A stretch of DNA of 64,000 nt from Rhexocercosporidium sp. MPI-PUGE-AT-0058 (Eukaryota; Ascomycota; Leotiomycetes; Helotiales): the NCBI GenBank assembly GCA_020746875.1, contig JAGTJL010000011.1, positions 1,054,001 through 1,118,000 of the forward strand, in the 5' to 3' direction. Within the stretch, counting starts at the first letter, position 1; each line of letters begins with the position of its first letter. A program made the position numbers and the translations under genes. Shown here in pieces: positions 25,686 through 38,600 of this stretch. The notes under the pieces are model-generated. The model was not told the DNA's origin and did no database searches. It saw nothing but the letters and a program-made list of their open reading frames with translations.

Positions 25686-28600
25686 CTACTGATCGCCGCT
25701 TCGGCTGTTCCCCTCCTGCGTTCCTCGTCGAGCCAGAACTTTCTCCAAATTCCGAGAGATATTACCACTCAATTCCGTATTCCCAAGCTCCTCTGCTAAG
25801 CTTACAGTAGATCTAACTAGTCTCTCGGCCTCCCCAGAATCGCTATCCCTCATCACGGAGAGTAGGTCAGCGTGCATAGTTGTAAGAGGATGTTGAGGAC
25901 CAAGGAGCTGAGTGAAATCTTCTACAAGTTCCTGCACTAGCGGCACCACATCTCGGAAACGACCACTCGCCTTGTAGATTTCAGTGAGTGCCATGATAGG
26001 TTGAATAGTGGATAGGTCAGGTCGTTTGCGGAAGCGGACACTCAACTCAAGCCCTTCGGTCTTCATTTGTAGACCCAACAAAACGCGACTGAGGGATGTC
26101 ACGCGTGGTTTGAACACTTCCCAGTTATCGGATATCTGATCTGATTGTGCTTTTAAGATCCTCGTGCAGGCATCTGGAACATTTTTCGGGTCTATAGTAA
26201 CGCCAAAGGATCTGGCGAGGGCAACTAGAGCTTCAAGTATAGGTCTCATATTGAGGCCCGAGAGCTGTGTGAGCCCCTGCAGAGTTTCCCACAACATATC
26301 CTGCTGTTCTGTGATCCTTCCAGCAAGGCCGAGAGCCGTCGCTAGGTTCGCCGTTATATCGTAGGTTGTTAGATCCCGCGTTGGTAGAAGTTGGTCTCGA
26401 ACGGAAAGGCTTGCTCTGTACAACTTTATTGCTTCGTTGTATTTTCCTTGTTGTAATACTGTTCCAGCTAGATCGGCCTCAAGGTTGGCCATCAACAGAG
26501 TTGGTTCCGTTGAGAATTCCACGCCACGACGCTGTGCATCACGGAGGATGTCCTCCGCATCTGCAAATTGCATTTTCTCGCACAGAATACTCGCCAGAAT
26601 CTTCGCTGATCTCATCCTCTCGGGATGACCTTCTGGAAGTATGTTCCCTTCCATATCGAGAACGTTCCTGATCTCGCCTTCTGCTTCCTTAAGGTCTTTT
26701 CGCAATACTAGAATACTTGCTAGGCCTCTCCGGCTTTCGAGGCTAAAAGTGTTTCCTGAACCGAGACTCGCTGTCTGCTTTGCCACAACGTCACGACTAA
26801 TTGCTTCTGCCTCTTCCAGCTGACCATCTGTAGCGAGATTTTGCGCAGCTGCGTTCATACTGATCCAGAGATCTCTATCCTCCACGCCTGGCCTCGCCTT
26901 CCTCTCTTTCAGCACATAGTCGTCGATAGAATGAGCTTCGGCAGACTTTCCTTGACGATGAAGCGACCGGGCTAGATTCGCATGAACCAGCACAGAGAGA
27001 CTGTGCAGTCCATCATCCTGGGCATCTGGAACTTTATTCGAAAGAATTCGTAGAATTTCGCGCTGAATGACCTCAGCTTCGGCTGATTTGCCTTGCTCCG
27101 CGAGTGTCTGTGCCACATTGCTATATTGCGAAAGCGTGTCTTCATTTTCGGGACCATAGTACTTTGCCATGATTTCGTAGGAACGACGATGCTGGCACAG
27201 GGCGTCTTCGAAAAGGCCCTGTGTGTCTAAGTAACATCCCACATAATTGAGGAGTCTAGTTGTGTGGAACACGGCTTTTGCCATCATGTCAATATCCCTC
27301 TCTTCAATTTTCGTAGTCAAAATATTTATCAGTAAAAGTGCGTGGGTATGAGGCAGATATTGAGAACATTGGAGCCAATTGGAGGGGGCGAAAAAAGCAT
27401 CCTTAGGAAAGGCTTTATAGAGAATTTCAATTCCTTTGCAGATCCATTTCGTCGTTTCCGAACGGTCCTCCAGCCATGCACGTAAAGAGAGCTGTACGAG
27501 ATGATGCATCTCGAACGACTCGTTTCCCTTTTCGGCTTTAATGAGGCAAAAAGCTAGGAGACGTGACAGTGCTTCCCTGGTCTTTGCAGAATTGTCGTCG
27601 AGGCTGAGAAGGGACTTTGGAATGCCTTGGCGATCCAGAACACCTATGAGAGACAGTAAATCGGCGGCTAACGAATTTTCTCTTTTGATCTGTTCAAACG
27701 AGATTTGCCATGTCGTGACAACTGAACTTGGTAGCTCGGTATCTCGTCGCGCGTCGCTTATATCCATCTTGAGAAGATATAGCTGGCTACTCTTCGTCTC
27801 AAGAAAAAGTGCTTCATATTCTGCAATTGTCATGGGCGTCGACTCATCGAATGCCGAGTGCTCGAGGTACGCACATGCTTGGGTGATTGCCAGTGGAATG
27901 TGCCCCAACATTTCGATGAATGTAATCAAGTTGGCCCCTTCCATTTGTTCTGCAGAAAGTCGTTTTCTGACCAGAATCTGTGCTGTTTCTTCATCCATAG
28001 GCTCTATTATTGTCATGTTTCTGCTTCGATTAAAGACCAACTCCATTGCCGTCAATCTATCCCGCGAAGTCACGAGAATACAGCCATGTCGACTTTGGGG
28101 CAAAAATGCCGACAAGGCTTCGGCTGGCTCCATCCCCTCCCGTTCTTGAGGATTGCAGTCGATCTTCGGAAAATAGAGGTTTTCATTGTCGGCATTGTCA
28201 AGAATCATTACCCATTTACCATTCTTTTCGTTTCTGAGCCACTGGACAACAAGCTCGACTACGTTGACTTTTGGGTTGTCGCGCCCTGGCAATTCCAAGC
28301 CATTGGCGATCTCTCGATAGGACTGTTTGAATCGTCTGGAGTTGGCTCCATGTACCCAGAAGATCCATGTCGACGGCTGGAGCCTGTTGAGTTGAGAGGC
28401 GTACTCGATTGCAATGCTGGACTTTCTATGCGATATGGTAAGCATGACATGTGTTGATAATAAGGAGTAGTGAAGGGTACCCAAGGCCCCCTAGGCCATA
28501 CAAAGCATGGCGGCTATGAGTATTTGATAGAGAAAGCTTTTGATGCAGCTCCCGAAGCATAGGTTCGCGGCCAACGAAGTCCGGATCAGGTGCAAAGGGA

Positions 28601-29899
28601 ATCTGAAGGCGTAGAAGGTGGTCCTCTGAAGCTGATAGCCCCCAAGCCATTAGATATTGTTAGGGTCTCGACATCGACATGTTATGTATTCACATACCAT
28701 TACGTGAAGTAGCTAGATCTTCAATCGCATTCTGAACCTTCCGATACTCGGGGCTATCTCCACCTGTGAATTTGCAGATAAGATGATGGTCTGCGTCCAT
28801 GATACTAAAGACGATTTCTCGGTCTCCAAGATTCATCCTGGCTGAAGGTTGAGGCACAATCTACTTTCATCAGCCGGGCCCATCGAACGGTATTCTTAAC
28901 TTGCCATGATTTGACTCCTCATGTACGGTATCCGCGTCGTGTTCGATTCGACGATAGTCACAATCTTCAGGCGCTGTGCAAGAAATCCAAACGACCTCGC
29001 AATTTCGGTAAGAGGTTCCGAATCACGCTGTAAAAGCTTAAGGTTGACTGTATTGATACTTGTCACGGAATTTGCTATATTAGCTATGGTTAGAGCTAGT
29101 TTGGCGGCATCTGCTCCGTCATGGGGTGTTCCCATGAACATGACTCCCCGTGTTGATTCAACGATATTTTTATACCGCTGTTCCTCACTAGCCATAACTA
29201 GAGCCTGATATACATCAATTAGAAGGTTTAACACTCATAGGAAGACTCATACCTTCTTGACAACAATCCCACCCATGCTATGGCCAACGAAGACAATTGC
29301 CCGGCTGCGATTCTGCGAAGGGATTAGTATGTGCAAATTTCTTTGCTTGCACAAGGTTGTATACTTGGTCAGTCTTCCGGGTATTCATAATTGAAAACAA
29401 AAGGTTTTCTGCATTGTCGAGGATGCGCAAGGTGCCTTTATTCTTATGTACTCCAGCATCATACCCATACGTCATGATGCGACTATTCTTCATTGTCGAG
29501 GGAAGGAGATCGCGAAGCCACATATTCTGTGTTTTTGGATGCGTCCAAGTGTCGAAAGGCTTCCCTCCAAGTCCATGAATTGCAATAATGCTATAAACCG
29601 TCTGGGTCAGCAATGTGCAATATCTTGCTTGAGAGGAAATAGGACAAGTTGTGATAGAGATAAGCTTAAAAGAGTATCAAATAGACATACTCAACTTCCT
29701 CATAGCATGTATCAGTCTCTGGGCTAAGGTGACTTGGCAGAGGTTGTTCGTTTGCTTCTGTAGAATCATACAATATGTGCAAGCCAAGTTCATTCTTGTT
29801 TGCAGCAGATCCGGAAGCAGCAGGTCTGGAGGCTTCATCGTGTTTTGGATCATCTCTTGACTTCGTCGTAAAGCGGGGTTTTCTCCAGCTGAAGGGCAT
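25686..29899 (-). CDS. NLR-type STAND receptor: alpha/beta-hydrolase, NB-ARC, TPR (1277 aa, seven exons)
   Basis: Exons, minus strand: 29899-29691, 29590-29365, 29312-29253, 29204-28901, 28841-28698, 28631-28481, 28425-25686. All six introns are GT-AG, 48-100 bp, and keep phase; total 1278 codons with stop. Residues 70-290 are a lipase-like alpha/beta hydrolase (IIAIHGLGG at 71-79; GHSMGG with Ser157 as expected nucleophile), like SesB-type effector domains of fungal NLRs. The NB-ARC follows: P-loop GLGGLGKS 360-367, Walker B ILDNAD 439-444, ILVTSRD 481-487, HIPLA 540-544 and an MHD-like MHHL 671-674. From about 760 to the end are kinesin-light-chain-type TPRs (FEDALCQHRRSYEIM and several similar). 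Known relatives act in non-self recognition and regulated cell death; this protein's ligand is unknown. It appears fully intact. Confidence 0.9.
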
Positions 29900-30880
29900 C
29901 TTGATCGAGATGAGAGCTCTAAGATTGGCGAGACACGCAGGAGCTCAAGATTGTGTGTTTTTGTGACGCTGAAGAGCTACTCTCAGTTGATATTTTCAAG
30001 TAACGGATAGAATACCGAGAATGGTGACGATAGCTAAAGAATAGCGCCGGACAAGAGATTACAAAGGTGCTCGGTGCGGCTGAAATGGCCACGCGGCTTG
30101 TGCGGGATGTTGATCGACGGTTGGGTAAGGTAGCGAGTTCAGGCAACCACCACGACGTGTGCGTATCGCCAGCCTGACTTTAGACCAACAGTGTAAGACC
30201 TTGTTAGCATTACGTGCCGAAATTTGCTTCTTCGAGAACTTTGCATAAGGAAGCAATGCGCTGCCGGCTATGCAGCCAAATGACCACCCTCAACTGTGAG
30301 CGCCGCTGGCTTGTATGGAAACCCTTAAAGAAAGCTCATAACCCGCCGTTGACGATGAGTTCTCCGAGTCTTGTTCTTTCAGCAAGCTTGGGCACTTAAC
30401 AACACGTATTTGACTATTGTAGAGGTTAAGCGGCTGGTGTTTGAAGGGCTTGGACGTGTCTATCGTTGGTGCCTGCGCATTATTCAACCTCGTCTTGCTA
30501 CTACCGTTCGAAGGATCTTGATCGTGCTTAGGGTGCAGCCTTGATGTCGCAGCCACGCGTTTAGCAGCCACAAATTTTAGCGAGGTTACTATAACCACAC
30601 CGCCCCGACCAGGGTCCTTGATCGCTTATTAGAGGAGGTATCAGCCTATGTGGCGATAGCATATAATATAGCGCGCTCTTGCCGTCACAACACTGAAAAT
30701 ATCTTTTTAGTATTGTGATAAAACTCGGACATCTATATCTAACCGGCTTCCCTTACATAATCCCACCCCGGCTATAAATCCCGCCCCAACAACATTTTGC
30801 ACCTAATTTCTAAAAATAATAACTTCACGGAAAATAAAGATATACTCATAATTATTAAAGTAAAAAATGTATTAAATCTC
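29900..30880. other. NLR upstream region
   Basis: Balanced composition to about 30600, then AT-rich. Short open frames here have no recognisable domains and look like chance. The NLR promoter is expected in 29900-30200; no TATA box stands out. The word GCCGGG/CCCGGC-rich CCACCCCGGCTATAAATCCC at 30760-30779 resembles a transposon end, but its partner was not found. Confidence 0.4.
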
Positions 30881-30900
30881 GCTCTATAAAATGTATTAAC

Positions 30901-31560
30901 CTAATTTTTGTGAATATATCGTACAGGCATTTTAATCTTCCGTCCTCCTCGACTTTCACGTGACAACCACGCATCCTCCCTTATTACAACTAGAGTACGG
31001 CAGAAATCCCCCAAAGGTAACTTGACGATTAAAAAGGGTTTTAAAGCAGGTTGCTTAACTTTAGGTTTAACGCGAGCTAATGCTTTAACTGTAAATACAT
31101 TAGATTTCACCGGTAAAAAGCGTGACTTTAATGTCTTTAAAAGAACTGAGTTAGCAGCTGCCAAATCCTTTACTAATTGCTTCGTAGCTTGCCTCTATTC
31201 CTTTATAAGTTGTTCCTCTCTCTTTTTAAAAGTATTTACAGCTCGCTGTATCTTACGTTACTCTTTTAGCTTCGTCCTTAAGCTGTTATAGCCTCTCTTT
31301 TTTAACTTAAAACTCCATTACCTTAGCAATAACATTTGCCTCCTAATACGTAACTCTAATATCTTCTTTCTTATATAAATTAAGCTTCTTTCCTTTCTTA
31401 CGCTTTTTTTACTCTAAAACAAGTGCTTCGCAGAGGCCATGATTCTCATAAATAATAATAGACTTCTTAGCGACAAGGATTTAAAGTGCTTTAAATACTC
31501 GTTCCGCACGCTCTTTTAACGGGGACTACTAGAACCGGATTGTGAATTTGCGAATCGCCT
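30901..31560 (-). pseudogene. pogo/Fot1-like transposase C-terminal fragment
   Basis: The minus strand between about 31480 and 31190 reads ENHGLCEALVLE, KKRKKGKKLNLYKKED and KVMEFXVKKERLXQLKDEAKR (X = stop). These are the pattern of the C-terminal coiled-coil and basic tail of fungal pogo-family DDE transposases (ENEGLREAL...KKRRKRGKPL). A second frame is open at 30901-31164. The upstream catalytic part is missing: the fragment is cut at about 31564 by the piggyBac-like element, and no continuation is seen after 47757. Degenerate and truncated. Confidence 0.5.
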
Positions 31561-31931
31561 TTACTATCCGAGGGGCTGCCATCAGGATTACACCCATCCC
31601 GGGGCGGAATAACAATTGTTCCGAAGGAACACCAAAAGTCTGGCGCATTATTAATATATAAACAAACCCCTAATTCCCACCTAAAATCATTAATTCTATC
31701 ATCACTAACATGCCAAAGGATACAGTAGCTAATCCTACGAATCCAGGTACTCGTAGACCGGATACTATACTACTTAAAAGTCATAGGGATCGTTTTTATC
31801 CCATGCGATTACCTAATTTCCCCCCTAAGATCCGCTTGCTAAAGGGCGTCGATGCAAATGATCCGCTGTCGCTTTTTACTATGTATTTTACCCCGGAAAT
31901 CATAGATTAAATAATAAAGAAGACAAATAAT

Positions 31932-32186
31932 TGTTACGACTCCCTGAGCCTCGTATTCTAACCGAGCGAGCTCGGCATCGCTCGTAGCATTGCCTTGGCA
32001 TAGCAACTATAGCGCTAGGCCTAATCGAGAAAAGCTAAGGGGACCCTTTGTGTATTTATACTAGAGCTCCTTCTTATAAAAAGCTTTCCTTTTCTCTTTA
32101 TCTTTTCTTCTTAATTTTAAGCGTAGCTTTAAGTTTAAATATAAAGCTATCTTTTATATTATATTAACTTTTAGCTAGCCGTAATA
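31932..32186 (+). repeat. R3 5' LTR
   Basis: 255 bp, starts TGTTACGACTCCCTGAG and ends GCCGTAATA. It has a TATTTATACTAGAGCTCC region with a TATA-like word near 32053-32060. Confidence 0.92.
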
Positions 32187-35100
32187 TAAAAAAAGACCCA
32201 GAACCCCTTCGCTATAAAGCGTTATATCTTATTAAGTCTTACGCGTTACGTCTCCTTGCCTTTATAATAAGTTTATAACGAATTTTAATACTTTAGCTTA
32301 TTTAATAAATAAGTACTTTTCTATTAGTAATAGATTGCTTTAAAAAAAGCTAGAAAACCCTTTGCCGTTAACTTATTTTATATAACTTAACGCGCGCTAT
32401 TCGAACTTCGACTTCGACTTATATTTAATTAATAAATCGATTAATAATCTTAAATACTTTTTTACTTTATATTATTCCTACTTCCGACTTCTTTTTCTTG
32501 TCGGCGAAGCTTTAGAAAAAGAAGCGCTTTTTTATAATTAAGCTTTATTAATACCCTTATCCCTTTAATTAAAACTCTTATAAAAGAACTTAATAACTTC
32601 GAAGAACCCGATTCCGACTCGGAGAATAAACCTTAGAATTACTTCGACGCTTCGCTAAAGCTTATTGCTATTATAAAAAGCCTTATTCTTACTTAATAAA
32701 TAAAAGTAAATTAATTAATCGAGATCTCTATTAGCTTTATTATTATTGCCGCTATTAAGTAAGCCCTCGATTAATATACGCTTAATAATCCTTGCCAAAA
32801 GACTCGTATTCTTTTCCTTTAAAACGATCGATCGGTACGTGCTTTTACGGCGGACTTTTAGCCGACTACCGACTATTACTTATTAAAGCTAGATAATTCG
32901 GTTTAAGTTATAAAGCCTTTTAAAATTAAATACTCCTGTATTTTTTTTAGCGATTATAAAAGTAATATCGAATATAATATTTAAAAGATAAAAATGAAGC
33001 TATTTATAAAAAAGTATTTAAGTAATTTTAAGAATGAAATATTATAAGTTAAGGCTTACTTCCGATATATTGTTAACGAGGTAAAGATTATTATTTTTTA
33101 ATATATAAACCCCGAATTTGCCGGTACTTTCGAGACTGCCACCGACGTTTTAACGGCCTTAAACTAGCGATTCTTTAACTATAACCGAGTTTAAGTTATT
33201 AAGAGAATATATAATTAGCTATTAATAAGTAATATAACTTATAACGACTTTTAAATTAAATTTACTTTTTATATTATTATTAATAAGATTACTTGCTTTC
33301 GCTAATTTAAAGACGTATGTGAAAAAGTCTTTCTAGCTCTTAAGCGTATAATTTATATAAAAAAGTATAAAATAAACGGAAATTATACGGCTTTTAATAA
33401 ATTCTTAATTATTATAAACTAAGAATCTTATAATATTATATTAAAAAAAGCTATAACGACTTATAAAGCTTAAGTTAACGTTACTTTTAATAATTATAAC
33501 GCGCGCGATATTCTTAAGAAGGAAGGCTAGCGTATAACCTCTTTTACGCCGGTTATAATAATATAGAGACTTCTAATATTAACTTATAAACTATCGCCAG
33601 AAGTTTGCCCGCGCTCGCTATTTCCGGCTCCGTTCTTCTGCTACTTAGAGTTTCTTATACCGCCTCTTGCTTTTAAAAACGTTTCTTTTAATACTTGCCT
33701 TTATTATAATAAGACTGGCTATTAAGCTAGCGATTACTTTAAGCGTTAAAAAAACTAAGCCTTTAATAAGTCAATTTCTAAGCTAATTATCGGCGAAGAC
33801 TTAGAGATTAACGAGTTATTAAAAAACTCTTAAGCTATAATAAAGATTTATATCTCGGCGTAAGTTATAATTTATAAAAAAACTTAATATTTAATTTCCG
33901 CGCTTTTATTAAAAGATAATAATTCTTAATTAATATTAAATTAAAAAAGAATAAATTCTTTATTAAAATATTTATATATATTAATAGCAAAGCGAATATT
34001 TTCGGTGCAATTAAAACCTCCTTTATATACCGACTCGTTAAGTAATTTAATATTTCTTTTATAATATTCCTTTAATTAATCGTCTTAATTAGTTATAATA
34101 ATAGGAAAAGCAAGCTAATTAATATAGCTATTTTACTTACTTTAATTATTAATTATTAGCGAATTAACTTTCTTTTCTTAATAATTGACTTAAGAAATAC
34201 CGATATCTTAATTAGTCGGAAGTTCTTCGAGTATTACGACTTAAAGCAGTCGTATATAAAGAATCGCAACCGGCTAAAATAGCCGTTAAATATGCCCGTA
34301 TAGTCGTATTTTAATTAATAAGTCTTCGTCGATATTAACTGTTTCAATAAGCTAATTATTAAGTCTTATTAACTTAATGCGAAACGAAGGAACGCTTTCT
34401 TAAACTTAAATAATTATTGCCGAAAGTAAGCTAGGATTGCGGCACTCGACGATTCCTTTAAATTTATAATTTCTATACGATTTATAATTAACGTCTCGCC
34501 GATTCGACCCTCGAGCTTTATTAAAGAAGTTAAAGAGCGCTTACGTATTATAAAAGATTAATTAAACCCTTCGATATCTTATGATCCGGGATTATTATTT
34601 AAAGATAAAAGAGCTTGTAGAGCCTCTTCGGCGAAGTATTAATTTAAGGCGTTTATTATAGAGATTTTCTTAATATTAATAGCGGCGATATTTACGACGT
34701 ATTTCCGATTTAAAAAGATTAAGAAGAATAAAATAAAAACCTTTATAATATTAATATATAAAATCGATTAAAAGCTAACTCGTCGCCGATAAAAGGCTTT
34801 AAATTAATTAAGTATCGAGCTCGTATTAATAAATAAAGACCTGACTTTAAAAGAAGCCTTAAAGGTTAAGTACGCGTAAGATAATAAGTTAATAAATAAA
34901 AAGCTTTTAATAAAATATTAAGAATATATTCTTCTCTTTTCCCGGCGAACTTTCGACGAATTATTAACGTATCGCTAAAGCGTAAACTATTAAATCGAGC
35001 TTATTAAGAAGAACGACTTATTTTTCGAACTTTTCCGGCGTATAATTAAAGAATAGCTATCGGAGATTAAGTAATATATTATTAATAACTTATATAAAGG

Positions 35101-35203
35101 TTTTATTAAGCTTTTTAGCGCATTATATGCGGCTTTTATTCTCTTCGTTAAGAAGGCCGACGGCAGCCTCTGACTTTATATTAATTACCGGAAGCTAAAT
35201 GCC
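32187..35203 (+). pseudogene. R3 gag and start of pol
   Basis: AT-rich, nonsense-ridden plus-strand frame. A zinc-knuckle remnant C-x2-Y-NKTGY-x4-DYF (33696-33739) stands where gag should end; the second Cys and the His have been lost to transitions. Just before the R4 insertion, 35085-35203 reads YKGFIKLFSALYAAFILFVKK and YINYRKLNA, the N-terminal motifs of Gypsy reverse transcriptase. The frame resumes at 42107. Confidence 0.75.
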
Positions 35204-35697
35204 TGTTACGAACGCCCCGCGTCCCGTGACACTGGACCCCGGGACAGCGTAGTACTTAGGATTATAAGCTTAAGAGGGTAAGGGTTTTAAGAGGAATATA
35301 TTAAGAGAGTATTACTTCTAAAAGTATCCCTTTAAGAGACCTTAATACTTAGGATTTTATAAGTTATATATTATATAAAAGTTATTATTAATAAACAATT
35401 AAAAGGCAAATAAGCTTTTAAATTACGCGACTCTCTTACGTAATAAACCTCTAAATCTCAGTAATCTAGCGGTCTAAGACCGATAAGACTTAGCGGTCTT
35501 GGCGGTCGTATAATATAAAGGTCTTATAAAAGATTAATACGTCTACTATTAAATAAGAGCTTTATACTCAACTAAAAATAATATCTTAATTATATTAGTT
35601 ATTATTTATTCCACTATACGTAATATACTTACTTCTCGATTATTAAAATTAATATAACCTACCGTATTTATACCGAGTAAATACACAGACTATAATA
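35204..35697 (+). repeat. R4 5' LTR
   Basis: 494 bp, starts TGTTACGAACGCCCCGCG; the GC-rich start is much less altered than the equivalent in the 3' LTR (TATTACAAACGCCTCGCG). Confidence 0.93.
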
Positions 35698-38600
35698 CTT
35701 TAAGCACCGTCTTATTAAAAGTACCGACTTACGTATATTATATTAACTCCCTTAACTAAAGGCTAAGTACTTAACTCGCGGGGCAGTATTATCGGCATAC
35801 TTACGTTATCCACACTTATTTTTAAAAGAAAAGACTATAAAGAAAGCAAAGATAAAGAAATACTTAATGCTTAAGACTACTTAACGCACGAACTTAAGAA
35901 AACTTTAAAAGTTAAGCTTCTCGATACCTTTTAAGGAAACTGAAAGGACTTAAAAACCTTTATTTTTTAAGTAAAATTCTATTAATATTTTAATAATAAT
36001 AAGTTTCTTACTAGCGAAAGCTACGCTCTTTAAACGGTATTATACTTTAAAAGCAAAGCTATATAATAAATCGAGCCGTTCTTCAAGGACTACTTCGAGA
36101 ACGAAGATATTTGCGGAATTATACTCGCTACACAAATTATATTTAAAACCTAAAGAAGATTTAAGAAAGAAATTCGGCGAATATTCGGCGATATTAATAA
36201 AATTAAAACGGCAAAAACTTACTTATATAACTTAAAGTAAATTAATAATATAATAACTTACGCTACAGAATTCCAAAAGCACGCTAATAAGATTAACTAG
36301 AACTCTTAATTACTTATTAGCTATTATCGACGAGGACTTAAGGATTATATCCGACTAGAACTCACTCGAATCGACCCGTAAGCTAAAGATATCCTTACCC
36401 TTATCAAACAAACCGTCTAAATCGACAACCGCTTGCACGAGTTTAAACGCGAATAGCAGACGTACGTGAGAAGAGGCCAGAAGCAGCCTAGCCACCGACA
36501 AAACGAGAGACGTCGACGACAGAGCAACTCTAAGGATAACCGATAATTAAATCTTATAAAATACGACGTTATTTATAAAAAAGGAAAAGGCAAAGCACGA
36601 TAAGGAAAGCTGTTAAAGAAAGTCATAAACGAACGACGCAAAAAGAAGCTATATTACGAGTATAGCCTTCCGGGGCATATAGTAAGCTCGCACCGCAAGA
36701 AGAATATTAAGAAGAAATAATTTAACTTTATAAGACGAGGGGCTTATAATACTACCGGTATATCCCTTTTGCTCTCGCTAAGGGAAGTTTAAATTAGCGC
36801 TACTTATTATTATATGACGACGGACGAACTTAATACTTATTATATCGACAGTCAGATCGAAGTTAATAGCGGTAAGGAAAACAGCGAGTAAAGCAAGATA
36901 GACGACAATTATATCCGTTAATATATAATAAGGCCTAAGTCCAGTAACTAGACTTAATAAGACAAATAATACGTTTAGCAATAAGTATCCAAAACTATAC
37001 GCAAAGCATAAAGCCCAAAAGATATAATTAGCGTTAAGAGAAGCAAAGACTCTTAATATTAAGGCAACGCTATACTACTAGGACTAGTATTATTCGGACC
37101 CTAAGAGCGTGAGGTCTGGCGAGTTACTTAACGGGAAGAATATCTTACTTAAGAGACTCTTAATATTAAATACTAAATAAACGTTAATATAAGAGTTACT
37201 TATATCGAATTAGAGATCGTCTTACGCAAAAGGCCGCAGTAGAGCGAAGAGTACAAAGTAGTCTTCCGAAGCAATTTACGCATTACTTAAAGAACGGCGG
37301 ACGTCGAAAGTAAAGTTTTTCGGACGTACGTTTAATTAATTCTAATCGACGAGATACCGTTCCGACAAACGACGACGTGAATAAACGTAAGAGACGTATA
37401 AGAGATTATCGTAGAAATACTACGGAACCGAATGTGAGTTAACTTTCGGGATAATTTAAAGATATATTATAAAAAACCCTTTAAATCCTTTATATCCTTA
37501 AGTACGTATTAATTATACTGCATTTTATACGAGAATTTAAAGAATCGGCAATAAGAAAATATATTAACTAAAACGGTTTACGTCGAAGGAATAAACCTGC
37601 GTACGCTCGCGGTTATTAAGGAAAGTAACTACTTAATTCTCGACGTCGACATTTAAAGAATGAAATTATAAGCTATAATAAATTCCGAAACGTAAGAGAA
37701 TTTTATATCTCTTATTATTACGATTTAATATTTCCTGCTTATTAAAGTTAAGAAAGACGGGTATTAACTAATATTCGTTAATAAAGGACTTACCGCGAAC
37801 GGCCTGATTAATATATAAATAAAGCTATTATATATAAGAATCGGCGGATACTTTAAATATATCCAGTTCGATGTGATTAAGATTAAGAGATATAATATTA
37901 TCTTAAGGCTATTATAAATATAATTCTATAACTTAAGGATTAACTAAAAAACGTAAAAGTTAAAGTTTAATAACTATAAGAGCTATTTTTAAGATAAGAA
38001 GGCAGCGAAAAGCTTGAGAAGGTTAAGCGCAACTTTTAAAAAAGAGCTAAGGGACGAGGTAACGAGCCTTATAATAGTCGATATATTAATAAAATATAAA
38101 CGCTTTAAAATATTATTTAAAAAAGTATTAGGTAGTAACGCCTTACTTAAATACTAAGACTACGATTATCCGATTGAGTTAGCTAAAGGCACGAAGCCGA
38201 TATTTTAGTTATTATAAGAATATTTAATTATAAACTTAATAATAATTAAGAAATATATTAATGAAAACTTAGCGAAAGGATTTATTAAAGAGTTTAAATC
38301 CCTTTAAAGAAGTAACGTTCTCTTCGCAGTAAAGAAAAACGGCGGACAAAGAATATATATTAATTACCGTCGATTAAATAATATTATTAAAAAGGATTAT
38401 TACGTATTACTTTTAGCTAAAGAGCTGCGCGATAAGCTCAGCGGCGCTAAGATTTTCACTTTACTCGACTTATAAGACGCGTATAACCTTATAAAAATAA
38501 TTAAAAAAGAAGAAGAGAAAATAGTATTTTATATACGTTTCGATTATTATAAATACACGGTTATGCTTTTTAAATTAATTAACGCGCTTATTATATTTTA

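Noticed and set aside
36778..36981. 67-aa hydrophobic minus frame
   Set aside because: Antisense to R4 gag-pol, a by-product of AT-rich RIP DNA.
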